Positions 50,901-60,897 are shown, counted from the stretch's first letter. The stretch is DNA of 64,000 nucleotides from Salaquimonas pukyongi (GCF_001953055.1 NZ_CP019044.1:1798001-1862000); one strand, 5' to 3'. Notes: generated by a model from the letters alone, not told the origin. Made by a program: numbers and translations.

Positions 50901-51504
50901 GGGTATCGCCGAAAAAATCAAGCCGCACCGGCGCCCCGGTTCCTGGCGTGTACAAATCGACGATGCCGCCCCGCACCGCATATTCGCCCCGTTCGCGCAC
51001 CGTCGCGGTTCGCTCGAACCCGTTGATTTCCAGCCAGCGGACCAGCCCGTCCATATCGGCATTCTGTCCGGGCAGAAAGCGGCGCACCTGGCCAGCCAGC
51101 GCCGAACGCGGCACACAGCGCTGCACCAGCGCATTGATGGTGGTAAGCAGGACAAACGGCTTTCCGTCGTCTTCACGCGCAGCCAGCCGCCCAAGCGCTG
51201 CCACACGCTTGGCCGTCACCGATGCCGAGGGTGAAACCCGGTCATAGGGAAGGCAGTCCCATGCCGGCAGTTCGACGGTTTCAAGCCAGGGTGCGAAAAA
51301 GGCAAGGCCCGCGGCAATTTCCGGCAGTTTCTGGCCATCGGCAGCAATATAGGCAATGCCGGCAGGTGGCTGCCCCTTCCCCGGCTGCCCTTCTCTTGCA
51401 AGCTGGGCAAGCAGTGCGCCAACCGCACCGTCCGGCACGCCTGAAAAAGTCAGCGGCCGGTCTTCTGCCGCGATCTGCGCAGAGAGGTTTTGATCAAACA
51501 GCAT
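47992..51504 (-). CDS. mfd: Transcription-repair coupling factor
   Basis: The 1,170-residue Mfd removes RNA polymerase stalled at lesions and recruits UvrA. It has the N-terminal UvrB-like region, an RNA polymerase interaction domain (near EVSSLSEGDIVVHVEHGIARFAGL), the SF2 helicase with Walker A GDVGFGKTEVALRAAF and DEEQRFGVKHKEKLK, and a C-terminal TRCF domain. Length is full. It starts 3 bp after the sdhE stop, so the two are co-transcribed. Convergent with the FliO-like gene. Confidence 0.97.
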   Translation of the reverse strand: MLFDQNLSAQIAAEDRPLTFSGVPDGAVGALLAQLAREGQPGKGQPPAGIAYIAADGQKLPEIAAGLAFFAPWLETVELPAWDCLPYDRVSPSASVTAKRVAALGRLAAREDDGKPFVLLTTINALVQRCVPRSALAGQVRRFLPGQNADMDGLVRWLEINGFERTATVRERGEYAVRGGIVDLYTPGTGAPVRLDFFGDTLESLRSFDLSTQRTTGQLKELTLAPMSEVVLDKASVSRFRSGYIAAFGAATRDDALYQAVSEGRRFAGTEHWLPLFYEQLETLEDYLSGYLILADQAAQEAANHRIAQIEDYYHARRNVLEDSLETSLGGGAPYKPLAPETLYLSGGEAEACLSRLTQVSPFAAAQTSARAVLDLEGRPGRNFATERTAGANVFDALAAHVGEEKARGRRVLLAAWSEGSADRMMKLLADHGLEALRNVESLAALEALKPQLSGIAPLAMEHGFEVPGLTVVAEQDVLGDRLVRRSKKRRGSDFISEVSSLSEGDIVVHVEHGIARFAGLATIEAAGAPHDCLELRYAGDDRLFLPVENIELLSRYGSADTEVQLDRLGGVAWQSRKAKLKKKLLEIAGQLIAIAAERALRKSDPLTPPEGLYGEFVARFPYDETEDQQAAIDAVLDDLAAGTPMDRLVCGDVGFGKTEVALRAAFIAALAGKQVAVVVPTTLLARQHYQTFCDRFSGLPVKIAQASRLVSSGELAATRKGIADGSIDIVIGTHALLADSIRFERLGLLVIDEEQRFGVKHKEKLKELRGDVHVLTLSATPIPRTLQLALTGVRELSLITTAPLDRLAVRTFITPFDGLVIREALLREHYRGGQSFYVCPRVSDLEEQAQFLREHVPELKFAIAHGQMAPGQLDDVMNAFYDGKYDVLLSTTIVESGLDIPTANTLIVHRADMFGLAQLYQLRGRVGRSKTRAYALFTLPVRKPLTPQAERRLKVLQSLDSIGAGFELASHDLDIRGSGNILGEEQSGHIREVGYELYQQMLEEAVAELKQGDFAGSQERWSPQISIGAAVLIPEAYVPDLQLRLSLYRRLADLDEAAEIDAFGAELIDRFGPLPEAVDHLLKVVFIKALCRKANIEKLDAGPKGLVVHFRNGEFSDPAALLKWIGEQSSLAKVRPDQSLFLSREWDTAEKRIKGAAVIASKLAAMATA

Positions 51505-51507
51505 GAA

Positions 51508-51780
51508 TCAGCCCCGCGCGCGCCGCGCTGCCAGCGTGTCGGATAAAATGGCCTTGAACAACGGTCCGTCGATATGCTCCGGCACCGGTTTTTCACTGGT
51601 GAACCATGACAACAGATCGCGATCGGATTCGCCCATGATCACCTCGAACCGGTCGAGCTTTTCCGCATCGAGCGTCATGAGATGGCGCTCGGCAAAGCCG
51701 CCCAGAATGATGTCCATCTCCTTGATGCCACGATGGTTGGCCCTGTAAATCAACTGCTTGCGCCGGTTGGTGTCATCCAT
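51508..51780 (-). CDS. sdhE: FAD assembly factor SdhE
   Basis: This 90-residue protein of the SdhE/DUF339 family helps attach FAD covalently to SdhA of succinate dehydrogenase. The RGxxE motif is present in YRANHRGIKEMDIILGGF. The start at 51780 (MDDTNRRK) gives the usual length. It is upstream of mfd in one operon and divergent from recG. Confidence 0.92.
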   Translation of the reverse strand: MDDTNRRKQLIYRANHRGIKEMDIILGGFAERHLMTLDAEKLDRFEVIMGESDRDLLSWFTSEKPVPEHIDGPLFKAILSDTLAARRARG

Positions 51781-51954
51781 CGGTTTATCCCGGTTTGTTC
51801 CCGCATGATCACAGGCGATCGGCCCGGACACATGATTTGCGCCCAGACGCTGGTTTTCGGATCGGCTTTTAAATAACCGAAAGCGCTGGATACGCCAGTC
51901 CTTTCTTGTGGTTTATAATTGCAAACCGTCCAGCCGTCGGCCACACAGGTGATC

Positions 51955-54062
51955 ATGCGCCCCAACCTTCTCAATTCGTTGTTTGCGCCGGTATCGAGCC
52001 TGGAGGGCGTCGGCCCGAAGATTGAAAAGGCGATGACCCGCCTGCTGCGCGGCAGCGAGCAGGCGGGGCCGGCAATTTTGCGCGATCTGCTCTTTCATCT
52101 GCCCCATTCGATCATCGACCGGCGCCGCCAGCCCGGGATTGCCCGTTCACCGGAAGGCGTCATTGTCACGCTCAAGGTGCGGGTTGACCGTCACCAGCCG
52201 CCCCCCAAGGCAACAGGCGCGTGCCTTATCGTATCTACGTTCATGATGAGACCGGTGAATTGGCGCTGGTGTTTTTCCATGCCCATACCGATTATCTTTC
52301 AAAGGCACTGCCGGTGGGCGAAACGCGGTATGTTTCCGGCCGGGTGGAGTGGTTCAACGGCCAGCCCAACATAGTGCATCCCGACCACATCGTCGATGAA
52401 GCCGGCTTCGCCGATCTGCCGCTGGTCGAGCCTGTCTATCCGGCAACCGCAGGCCTTGCCCAGAAGACCTTGCAGAAATCCGTTCGTGCTGCAGTTTCGC
52501 GCCTGCCGGACATGCCGGAATGGATTGATGCAGCACTGCTAAAGCGTCAGGGCTGGCCAGCCTTTGCAGACGCACTCAAACGCATCCATGCGCCAAGGGA
52601 CGCGGTGGACATCGATCCCATGGCGCCCCACCGCCTCCGCCTTGCCCATGACGAGTTTCTCGCCGGACAACTGGCCCTGGCCCTTACCCGCGAAAAAATG
52701 CGCCGCACCGGCGGGGTGGTGCGCAAGGCCAAGGGAAAACTGGCGGCAGCCATTCTGGCCGCCTTCCCCTGGCCACTCACCACCAGCCAGAACCGGACGA
52801 TCAAGGAAATTCGCGCCGATCTTGCCCAGCCTGAACGCATGCTGCGCCTGTTGCAGGGCGATGTGGGCTCGGGCAAGACGATTATCGCACTTCTGGCAGC
52901 TGCCGATGTGATCGAGGCAGGCGCACAGGCCGCCATCATGGCGCCGACCGAGATTCTCGCCCGTCAGCACCATGCCGGCATCTTGAAGCTTGGCGAAGCT
53001 GCCGGCATCCGCACAGCAGTGCTGACCGGACGCGAAAAGGGAAAACGGCGGGAGGAAATTCTCGCTGCGCTGAAGACGGGCGAAATCGACCTGCTGATCG
53101 GCACCCATGCGCTGTTTCACGGGCCGGTTGCCTTTCGCGATCTTGGTCTGGCTGTCATCGACGAACAACACCGTTTCGGCGTCCATCAGCGCCTGGCGCT
53201 CGGCAGCAAGGCTCCCTCAAGCGACGTTTTGGTGATGACGGCAACACCCATTCCGCGCACACTGGTCATGACCTGGTATGGCGACATGGCGGTCTCCCAG
53301 CTGACCGAAAAACCCGCCGGCCGCAAACCGATTGCCACCAGCGCCCTTCCCCTGGAACGGCTGGATGAACTTGTTGCCCGCATGGAGCGCGCGGTTTCAG
53401 ACGGTCAAAAGATATACTGGATTTGCCCGCTGGTGGAAGAAAGCGAGGAAGTGGAGGCAACCTCCGCCCAACAGCGCCATGCTGCGCTGACAAAACATTT
53501 CGGCAACAGGGCCGGGCTGATACACGGCCGCATGAACGCTGCGGAAAAGGACGCTGCCATGGCAGCATTCGTCAACGGTGATACACGCATTCTCGTTGCC
53601 ACCACCGTCATCGAGGTTGGCGTCGACGTGCCCGATGCAACCATCATGGTTATTGAACATGCAGAGCGCTTCGGCCTTGCACAGCTGCACCAGTTGCGCG
53701 GGCGGGTCGGACGCAGCGACCGCGATTCCCACTGCATCCTGCTTTACAAGGCGCCACTGGGCGAAGTTGCCAATGCGCGGCTCGCCATCATGCGTCAAAC
53801 CAATGACGGCTTTCGCATTGCCGAGGAAGATTTGCGGCTGCGCGGTGAAGGCGAAGTACTGGGTGCCCGCCAATCGGGTTCACCCGGCTTCGCCCTTGCA
53901 AGTGCCGAACTTCACGGCGACATGCTGGAATTGGCGCGCAATGGCGCCAAACACGTCATGACGGCCAATGGAGAGCTTGAAGGCGAACAGGGCGCCGCAT
54001 TGCGCGTATTGCTGTATCTGTTCGGACAGGATGAAGCGGTGCGGCTTATCCGTGCAGGTTAA
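51955..54062 (+). CDS. recG: ATP-dependent DNA helicase RecG, frameshifted
   Basis: The reconstructed RecG of about 700 residues remodels stalled forks and Holliday junctions. Its wedge domain begins MRPNLLNSLFAPVSSLEGVGPKI; the helicase motifs GDVGSGKTIIALL, AIIDEQHRFGVHQRLAL-like DEQH box and QLRGRVGRSD are intact. The frame breaks at residue 86 in ...HQPPPK; adding one G to the GG at 52209-52210 restores GNRRVPYRIYVHDETGELALVF. The shift is likely a sequence error. It is divergent from sdhE-mfd. Confidence 0.93.
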
Positions 54063-54080
54063 GCAGCACTGTCAGAAGGA

Positions 54081-54827
54081 CTATTCAGATGGCGGTTTGT
54101 TCTTGCCGCGCATGTTTTCCTCATGGGGCAGAAAGAGCGCCTTGAGCGGATTTTCCGTCTCCGCAGGCTTGCCGTCGGCCTTTGCCCGTGCGGCCAGTTC
54201 CTTCAGCTTGTTCTGGCTCTCGTCTGGCGCCACAAGCCCTGCCGAAATCACCAGCTTTGCCCCCTCCTCCACCGACATCCTGAGCCGGATGACATCTTCT
54301 TCCGGTACGAACAGAAGAAAACCGGACGTCGGGTTGGGCGTCGTTGGCAGAAAGACGCTGACGGTGGTCCTTTTGCGCCGCTTCAGCGTGCGGTCCACCT
54401 CACCCCGTGTTTCGGTAGCGATGAAAACAACCGCCCACAAACCTTTTCGGGGATATTCGATCAATCCCACATCCTGAAACGAAGCGGTCTGGTCCGAAAG
54501 TACCGTCTCGAAGATTTGCTTCAAGCCATTGTAGAGATTCCGCACCACCGGCATGCGGTTGAGGAGGTTCTCGCCCCAGCCCACAATCGAGCGGCCGATA
54601 AAGCTGGCCGTCAGGAACCCGACCACGCTGATGGTGAAGATGGCCGCAACCAGGCCGAACCCCGGCACATGAAACGGAAGATAGGTATCGGGATTGTAGA
54701 TCGCCGGAATATACGGGATCACCCAGCTGTCGACCCATTCGATGAAGGTCCATATCAGATAGATGGTGATCGCCAGCGGCGCGGTGATGATGAAGCCGGT
54801 CAGAAAATAGGTGCGAATACGCGACAT
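54081..54827 (-). CDS. DUF502 membrane protein
   Basis: The 248-residue protein has two N-terminal membrane segments (about residues 8-28 and 55-78) and a soluble C-terminal part, matching the DUF502 family: YFLTGFIITAPLAITIYLIW, NRMPVVRNLYNGLKQIFETV and FLPTTPNPTSGFLLFVPEEDV. The function is not known. It converges with recG, with 18 bp between the stop codons. Confidence 0.9.
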   Translation of the reverse strand: MSRIRTYFLTGFIITAPLAITIYLIWTFIEWVDSWVIPYIPAIYNPDTYLPFHVPGFGLVAAIFTISVVGFLTASFIGRSIVGWGENLLNRMPVVRNLYNGLKQIFETVLSDQTASFQDVGLIEYPRKGLWAVVFIATETRGEVDRTLKRRKRTTVSVFLPTTPNPTSGFLLFVPEEDVIRLRMSVEEGAKLVISAGLVAPDESQNKLKELAARAKADGKPAETENPLKALFLPHEENMRGKNKPPSE

Positions 54828-55012
54828 GCGAAGCCGAAATCCCGTTCAGGAAGGTGATGTTGTGCGCGCTACCGTCCTGCCTGCCCATGACTGAAGGCGC
54901 TGCCTTGAACTAGCCTAGAGTAAATCGGGATTGGACGAAATCGGAAAAACGCCATTGCGGGTTCATTTCGTCGGCAACAGGGTGCACCGCTGGTCACGAA
55001 ACCGGCAACCGG

Positions 55013-56839
55013 TTACTCCACCGTCACCGACTTCGCCAGATTTCGCGGCTGGTCCACATCCGTGCCCATGGCGAGCGCCGTATGATAGGCCAGAAGCTGG
55101 ACCGGAATGGCATAGACGATAGGTGTAAGGATTTCCGGCATATCGGGCATCACCACCACATGCTCGGCATCGATGGAGACTTCGCTGGCGCCTTTTTCGT
55201 CGGTAATCAGAATAATCCGCCCACCCCGCGCAGCGACCTCCTGCATGTTTGAAACGGTTTTCTCGAAGATCCGGTCATGGGGCGCGATCACCACCACGGG
55301 CATGGTTTCATCGATCAGTGCGATGGGGCCGTGCTTTAGTTCCCCCGCTGCATAGCCTTCGGCGTGGATATAGGAGATCTCCTTCAGTTTCAGCGCGCCT
55401 TCCAGCGCCAGGGGATAATTGGTGTCCCGGCCGAGATAGAGAATGTGGCGCACCTTGGCGAGGTCTGCGGCAATCTTCTCGATCTGCTTTTCCAGCTTCA
55501 ATGCCTTGTTTGCATAGCGTGGTGCCTCGGTCAGCGCGCGAATGAGTTCTTTTTCTTTTTGTACATCGATCGCACCGCGTGCCTTGCCAACGGCGATCGC
55601 CAGGGAAACCAGCACCGAAAGCTGACAGGTGAACGCCTTTGTCGAGGCAACACCGATCTCGGGGCCAGCCAGGGTCTGCAGGATGGCATCCGATTCCCGT
55701 GCAATGGTGGATTCAGGCACGTTGACGATGGCGCCGATGTGCTGGCCGTTCTCCTTGCAATAACGCAGGGAAGCCAGCGTGTCGGCGGTTTCGCCCGATT
55801 GCGAGATGAACAGCGCCAGCCCGCCCTTCTTCAGCGGCATCTCGCGGTAGCGGAATTCGGAAGCAATATCGATGTCCACGGGAATACCGGCCAGCCGCTC
55901 GAACCAGTATTTCGAGATCAGTCCGGCAAGATAGGCGGTCCCGCAGGCTGAAATGGAGATGCGCTCCACTTCTGCCAGATTGAACGGCAGGTCTTCGCCG
56001 ATCGTCGTCCTGCAATCGCCGAAATCAAGGTAATGCGACAGGGTGTGGGAGATCACCTCGGGCTGTTCGTAAATCTCCTTGATCATGAAATGGCGATGAT
56101 TGCCCTTGTCGACCATCAGGCTGGAGCCGACCGAGCGCTGCAGGACACGTTCGACGGGATTGCCCTCCAGATCAAAAATCTCGGCCTTTTCACGGTGCAC
56201 CACACACCAGTCGCCATCTTCCAGATAGGTGATGCGGTCGGTAAAGGGCGCCAGCGCGATGGCATCTGAACCCAGATACATCTTGCCTTCGCCGTGGCCG
56301 ATCGCCAGGGGCGGTCCGTTGCGGGCACCGACGATCAGATCCTCTTCATCGCGAAACAGGATCGCCAGCGCAAAGGCGCCTTCCAGCCGCTTGATGGCTT
56401 CATGGGCAGCCTGCACCGGTTTCAAGCCCTGTTTGAGGCCGCGTGACACAAGATGGGCAACCACCTCGGTATCGGTCTGGGAGGAAAAGGAATAGCCGTC
56501 CTTTTCAAGTTCGTCGCGCAGCACACGGAAATTCTCGATGATGCCATTGTGAACCACCGCGACACTGTCGGAAAAATGCGGATGAGCATTGATCTCGTTG
56601 GGCACGCCATGGGTTGCCCAGCGGGTGTGGCCGATGCCCACGGTGCCCGAAAGGGGCGAAGCCTTGAGCCGGGCTTCCAGATTGACCAGCTTTCCTTCGG
56701 CGCGGCGGCGGTCGAGCTGGCTGTCTTCAATGGTTGCAACACCGGCAGAATCGTAACCGCGGTATTCAAGCCGCTTGAGCGCATCGACCAGAAGCGGCGC
56801 TACCGGCTCCGTTCCGACAATTCCAACAATCCCGCACAT
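55013..56839 (-). CDS. glmS: Glutamine-fructose-6-phosphate aminotransferase (isomerizing)
   Basis: The 608-residue enzyme makes glucosamine-6-phosphate for peptidoglycan and lipopolysaccharide. It has the N-terminal nucleophile Cys (MCGIVGIVG), the glutaminase motif GIGHTRWATHGVPNE and two SIS domains (FISQSGETADTLASL, YAAGELKHGPIALID) and ends with ...NLAKSVTVE, the conserved C-tail. GGGGAAA precedes the ATG. glmU lies upstream in the same direction, separated by 254 bp. No glmS ribozyme is seen in the leader, as expected for this phylum. Confidence 0.97.
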   Translation of the reverse strand: MCGIVGIVGTEPVAPLLVDALKRLEYRGYDSAGVATIEDSQLDRRRAEGKLVNLEARLKASPLSGTVGIGHTRWATHGVPNEINAHPHFSDSVAVVHNGIIENFRVLRDELEKDGYSFSSQTDTEVVAHLVSRGLKQGLKPVQAAHEAIKRLEGAFALAILFRDEEDLIVGARNGPPLAIGHGEGKMYLGSDAIALAPFTDRITYLEDGDWCVVHREKAEIFDLEGNPVERVLQRSVGSSLMVDKGNHRHFMIKEIYEQPEVISHTLSHYLDFGDCRTTIGEDLPFNLAEVERISISACGTAYLAGLISKYWFERLAGIPVDIDIASEFRYREMPLKKGGLALFISQSGETADTLASLRYCKENGQHIGAIVNVPESTIARESDAILQTLAGPEIGVASTKAFTCQLSVLVSLAIAVGKARGAIDVQKEKELIRALTEAPRYANKALKLEKQIEKIAADLAKVRHILYLGRDTNYPLALEGALKLKEISYIHAEGYAAGELKHGPIALIDETMPVVVIAPHDRIFEKTVSNMQEVAARGGRIILITDEKGASEVSIDAEHVVVMPDMPEILTPIVYAIPVQLLAYHTALAMGTDVDQPRNLAKSVTVE

Positions 56840-57093
56840 GTGTTTTCCCCGTTACTACCCGGATGGTCACGCTGCCGTAATGCCAACCCTGCCCTTGAGC
56901 GGGTTGATCTGCCAACCGGCAGCCAAACGATGGGTTGTTTGCCCTGCAGCCCTGTCTCCTATTAGCAAACAGGACTGCAAAAGCGCGTTCACTTTGCATT
57001 TCAACAGATTGCCGTTTGTAACAAAAACAGGTGAAGGCCGTCTTTTTTCGTTTGGTAAACGATTGGTATATCCGGCGGGCTGTCTCCTGTGGT

Positions 57094-58452
57094 TCAGCCC
57101 TTTTGCCTGTCGCGCTTGAACTGCTCATTGCGGGCGCGGATCGTGCGCGCATGGCCATCCTTGTTGACCTGGCGCCCCCGGGCAACCGCCATGGCATTGG
57201 CCGGCACGTCCTGGGTAATCACGCTGCCCGAGGCAATATAGGCGCCATCGCCAATGGAAACCGGCGCAACCAGCGCGCTGCCGGTGCCCACAAAGGCATT
57301 GGCGCCGATATCGGTGAAATGCTTGTTGAGCCCGTCATAATTGCAGGTGATCGTGCCTGCGCCGATGTTTGCAGCCGCGCCCACCCGCGCATCTCCGATA
57401 TAGCTCAGGTGATTGATCTTGGCGCCAGCCTCAACGCTAGTATTCTTGGTTTCGCAGAAATTGCCGATCTTGGTCTTTTCCGCCATGCGTGTTCCCGGTC
57501 TTAACCGCGCAAACGGGCCAATGACCGCATGATCGCCGATTTCCGCTCCCTCAATATGGCTGAAAGCGCGAATGTGAACGTTGGCGCCAACCCTGACACC
57601 TGGGCCAAACCAAACATCAGGCTCGATCCGGCTGTCTGCCCCGATCACGGTATCGAAGGAAAAATGCACACTGCCGGGCGCCTGAAGCGAAACGCCGGCC
57701 TCCATCAGTTCGCGGCGTTTGCGCGCCTGCCACAAAGCCTCTACCCGGGCAAGTTCATTGCGGTCGTTAACGCCGATGAGTTCCTCCTCATCTGCCTGCG
57801 TCGCCACCACCTTGAGGCCGCGTTCGCGGGCAATTGCCACGCAGTCGGTCAAGTAATATTCGCCCTTGGCATTGTCGTTGCCGATTGCCTCAAGCAGTTC
57901 CAGCGCCTTGCTGCCGGACAGGCCCATAATGCCGCCATTGCAGAAGGTAATCTTGCGCTCCTCTTCACTCGCATCCTTGTCTTCGCGAATGGCAACCAGT
58001 TCACCATCTACTTCAACCAGCCGCCCATAGCCGTCCGGCTGGCTGGTACGAAACCCCATGACTGCGACCGCAGCGCCCTCTGCCAGCGCTGCCCGGAGCG
58101 GTTTGAGCGATTGCGGGGTGATCAGCGGTGTATCGCCGAACAGCACCAGCACATCGTCGTAGCCTTCGGCGATCGCTTGCCTTGCCGCCAGCACGGCATG
58201 GCCGGTGCCAAGGCGCTCTGTCTGTTCTGCAATGGTGACGTTATGCCCGCAACGGCGCGCTTCAGCGCCCACCTGTTCGGCCGCCCTGCCGACCACTACA
58301 GCCTGCGCCGTGCCGCCCGCTTCGCCTGCCGCCCCCATCACATGGCCCAGCAGGGAAAGCCCCGCCACTTCATGCAGAACTTTGGACCTGGCAGAACGCA
58401 TTCGCGTTCCCTCGCCGGCCGCCAAAATAATGGTTAGGCAGGTTCTTGCCAT
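57094..58452 (-). CDS. glmU: Bifunctional UDP-N-acetylglucosamine pyrophosphorylase / glucosamine-1-phosphate acetyltransferase
   Basis: The 452-residue enzyme carries out the last two steps of UDP-GlcNAc synthesis. The N-terminal uridylyltransferase domain has [22 protein letters not shown]; the C-terminal half is a left-handed beta-helix made of hexapeptide repeats ([38 protein letters not shown]). It is upstream of glmS in the usual glmU-glmS order. Confidence 0.96.
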   Translation of the reverse strand: MARTCLTIILAAGEGTRMRSARSKVLHEVAGLSLLGHVMGAAGEAGGTAQAVVVGRAAEQVGAEARRCGHNVTIAEQTERLGTGHAVLAARQAIAEGYDDVLVLFGDTPLITPQSLKPLRAALAEGAAVAVMGFRTSQPDGYGRLVEVDGELVAIREDKDASEEERKITFCNGGIMGLSGSKALELLEAIGNDNAKGEYYLTDCVAIARERGLKVVATQADEEELIGVNDRNELARVEALWQARKRRELMEAGVSLQAPGSVHFSFDTVIGADSRIEPDVWFGPGVRVGANVHIRAFSHIEGAEIGDHAVIGPFARLRPGTRMAEKTKIGNFCETKNTSVEAGAKINHLSYIGDARVGAAANIGAGTITCNYDGLNKHFTDIGANAFVGTGSALVAPVSIGDGAYIASGSVITQDVPANAMAVARGRQVNKDGHARTIRARNEQFKRDRQKG

Positions 58453-58597
58453 TTTGCTTCTCCAGCGTTAACGCCTATTGCAATTGCATGGGGCTGCACA
58501 ATGGGCCGTACTGCCTGCCAATGCGGAGTTTCCCCGCCTTAGCAGCAGCGGCCACCAACCGGCAACCCGGTTGCAGACAGGAAGTTCAAGTACATCC

Positions 58598-59281
58598 ATG
58601 TCAGATTCGCCAGACAAGGAAAACAACGGGCGCAACACCGAAAATTCCACCCCGCAGGGCACCCTGCCAAAAGCAGGCGCCGGCGGCGCGGCTGCGGCCG
58701 GAAAACCGGGCCGCATTCCGCTTCCTTTCACCATTTTGACGCTTCTGCTGATTACCGGCATCACCCTGTTTGGCGTTCTGTTCGCCCTGCAGTTCTTTCA
58801 TGCCCGCCCCCCCGCCGGCGCCGTGCCGAAAACCCTGTCCGGGCCCACCGGGGAAAACCCGGCAGAAACGCCGGACGATGGTGCGCCGGTTTCCATTCTT
58901 CCCGATGAACCTGCCGGGATAACCGTTCTGGAAAAACAGGCTGAAGCCGAGAAAACCGGGGAGGTCGCCCCCACTGCACCGATTGCCCAGGGTGCAGGCA
59001 TTGCTACCGGCTTTGCCATGGATCTGGGCGCTGCCGACTCTTTCATTGAACTGACCCAGCGCTTTTCGGCGATTGTGTCCGAGAACGGCGAAAGCAACTT
59101 CCTGCGGCTGGAGCCGCGTGCTGTTCTGCGCGAGACCGTAACCGGGCTGGAAGCTCGGCTGCTGGTCGGCCCCTTCGACAGCGAGGCGGAGGCAGCCGAT
59201 GCCTGCAAGGTGCTCATTCTGGGCGAAGGGATCGACTGCACGCCGCAGCCCTTTGAAGGCGAACTGATCGCCCGCCAGTAA
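58598..59281 (+). CDS. Single-span membrane protein with SPOR-like C-terminus
   Basis: The 227-residue product has an acidic, low-complexity N-terminus, one membrane segment (about residues 44-66, ILTLLLITGITLFGVLFALQFF), a Pro-rich linker and a C-terminal region with LEARLLVGPFDSEAEAADACKVL, similar to SPOR domains that bind denuded peptidoglycan at the division site. The SPOR match is partial, so it is inferred. It starts at MSDSPDKENN; an upstream in-frame extension lacks support. Divergent from glmU. Confidence 0.65.
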   Translation: MSDSPDKENNGRNTENSTPQGTLPKAGAGGAAAAGKPGRIPLPFTILTLLLITGITLFGVLFALQFFHARPPAGAVPKTLSGPTGENPAETPDDGAPVSILPDEPAGITVLEKQAEAEKTGEVAPTAPIAQGAGIATGFAMDLGAADSFIELTQRFSAIVSENGESNFLRLEPRAVLRETVTGLEARLLVGPFDSEAEAADACKVLILGEGIDCTPQPFEGELIARQ

Positions 59282-59599
59282 CCGGCAGCAATTCCGCCAA
59301 TGGTTCTGCTTGCGGTTCTGCTTGCGGTTCTGCTTGCGGTTCTGCTTGCGGTTCTGCTTGTGGCCCTGCCTGTCATCCCGCTCGACACTTTGCCTGTTGC
59401 ATTGTGTGCAGGGCCTTTTGCGCCACGCCCGAAGGCAGCCGATTTGATGCATGCATATTTTTTGGAACCGGGCGGATTTGCTATTGACCCCGCAAAGTCC
59501 CCCGCCTATTTTCCGCGCAATTCCGGCGGCCCACTGCCGGTTTTCCCGCACATGGTACCGCCCTCGCAGGCACCACCTGTCTGAACGGTACCGCCTTGG
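59282..59599. other. Intergenic region before tRNA-Lys with a 12-bp repeat array
   Basis: Apart from the tandem repeat at 59302-59361, nothing recognisable lies in these 318 bp. An ORF through the repeat (VLLAVLLAVLL...) only reflects the repeat and is not called. Confidence 0.6.
59302..59361. repeat. 12-bp tandem repeat, five copies
   Basis: GGTTCTGCTTGC is repeated four times exactly and a fifth time with the last base changed. It begins 20 bp after the stop codon of the SPOR-like gene. Confidence 0.85.
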
Positions 59600-59675
59600 G
59601 AGCGCTTAGCTCAGTTGGTAGAGCAACTGACTTTTAATCAGTAGGTCCAGGGTTCGAATCCCTGAGCGCTCACCA
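59600..59675 (+). tRNA. tRNA-Lys (anticodon TTT)
   Basis: The 76-nt gene folds into a cloverleaf: acceptor arms GAGCGCT and AGCGCTC, D-arm GCTC...GAGC, anticodon arm CTGAC-TTTTAAT-CAG with anticodon TTT, T-arm CAGGGTTCGAATCCCTG and an encoded CCA end. Its 3' part is the likely attachment site of the neighbouring integrative element. Confidence 0.97.
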
Positions 59676-59678
59676 TAA

Positions 59679-59702
59679 AAAACAAGCACTTAGCCTTGTT
59701 TT
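59679..59702 (+). terminator. Terminator of tRNA-Lys
   Basis: AAAACAAG (59679-59686) pairs perfectly with CTTGTTTT (59695-59702) around an 8-base loop, directly downstream of the tRNA. The right arm ends in TTTT. Confidence 0.7.
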
Positions 59703-59763
59703 CAGCCAATTTCTCCCCTTAAATGAGCCTCACACAGAACACACACATTTTAGGGGGCAATTC

Positions 59764-60891
59764 ATGGAGTCCCACACGATCCTTGGCGGCAAAGTTCGCG
59801 TCTATCGGCGGCCCAACAGCAGCCGATGGCAGAGTGCAACCTATCTAAAGGGGCGCGAATGGCGGACCTCAACAAAAGAGAGCAGCCTCGCCAAAGCCAA
59901 GGAGATTGCGGAGGACTGGTACTTCACACTCAAAGAGAAAGACCGGACCGGCCAACTCAAACACGAGAACACCTTTGCGAGGGCTGCTGAGCAGTTTCTC
60001 AAGGAGTACGCTGTCATCACAATGGGTGAGCGAAGCGAGCGCTACACCAAAGACCACGCTGCCAGGATCAAGAACCACCTAATCCCCTTCTTTGGGCGCA
60101 AAGGAGTTTCGGAGGTAACTGCTGGCGCGGTTCAAGAATATCGGGTCATGCGCCTCACGCCGGAAGACGGTAAGAAAACGCCGAGCCGCAGCACCTTGCA
60201 TCATGAGATCGTCACACTACGTCAGATCATGAAGACAGCTTTGCGGCACGGTTGGATTGATCATCTGCCGGATTTCTCTGCGCCGTACCGTACTTCCGGA
60301 AAGATAACCCACAGGGCATGGTTCTCCCCCGAAGAGTACAAGCAGCTTTACTCGGCGACGCGGGAACGCGTTAAGAAGTCGCAGGGCATGCGCTGGCAAT
60401 GGGCAGCAGAGCAGTTGCATGACTTCGTGCTTTTCATGGCAAATACCGGTCTGCGGCCAGATGAAGCCAACCGGCTAGAATATCGCGATGTTGCGATTGA
60501 AGAAGAAGATGGCGAGCGCATTCTGGTGATTGAGGTTCGCGGGAAGCGTGGCGTGGGTTACTGTAAGAGCACCTCTGGTGCTGTGTACCCCTTTGAGCGG
60601 TTGGTAGCGCGCAACCAACCCGCCCCAACAGACAAGGTTTTTCCTGCCGACCACAAGAAGCAATTCAACAGCGTCTTGAATGAGCTCGATCTGAAGTTCG
60701 ACCGTGAAGGCAACAGAAGATCGTCCTACAGCTTGCGCCACACCTATATCTGCCTGAGACTGCTTGAAGGCGCGGATATCTACCAGATCGCAAAGAACTG
60801 CCGTACGAGCGTAGAAATGATCGAGAAGCACTACGCGGTACATTTAAAAAATACGCTGGATGTACGAGCTATTAATGTGCGGCGGAAATAA
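59764..60891 (+). CDS. Tyrosine-type site-specific integrase
   Basis: The 375-residue tyrosine recombinase has an N-terminal SAM-like core-binding domain (about 70-170) and a catalytic domain with the Arg in ANTGLRPDEANRL, the box II SLRHTYICLRLLEGADIYQI and the nucleophile Tyr in EKHYAVH. The position of the first box II His is Tyr, a frequent change. It lies 88 bp after tRNA-Lys and points away from it, as integrases of genomic islands do; it is the likely recombinase of the element that continues past the window. Confidence 0.93.
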   Translation: MESHTILGGKVRVYRRPNSSRWQSATYLKGREWRTSTKESSLAKAKEIAEDWYFTLKEKDRTGQLKHENTFARAAEQFLKEYAVITMGERSERYTKDHAARIKNHLIPFFGRKGVSEVTAGAVQEYRVMRLTPEDGKKTPSRSTLHHEIVTLRQIMKTALRHGWIDHLPDFSAPYRTSGKITHRAWFSPEEYKQLYSATRERVKKSQGMRWQWAAEQLHDFVLFMANTGLRPDEANRLEYRDVAIEEEDGERILVIEVRGKRGVGYCKSTSGAVYPFERLVARNQPAPTDKVFPADHKKQFNSVLNELDLKFDREGNRRSSYSLRHTYICLRLLEGADIYQIAKNCRTSVEMIEKHYAVHLKNTLDVRAINVRRK

Positions 60892-60897
60892 CAATAA

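Noticed and set aside
56840-57093. glmS ribozyme or other riboswitch in the glmU-glmS gap
   Set aside because: No conserved ribozyme core is visible and this ribozyme is known from Gram-positive lineages, not from alphaproteobacteria.
59300-59584. Hydrophobic ORF through the 12-bp repeat array
   Set aside because: Its VLLA repeats come only from the DNA repeat, the remainder has no family features and no ribosome binding site precedes it.
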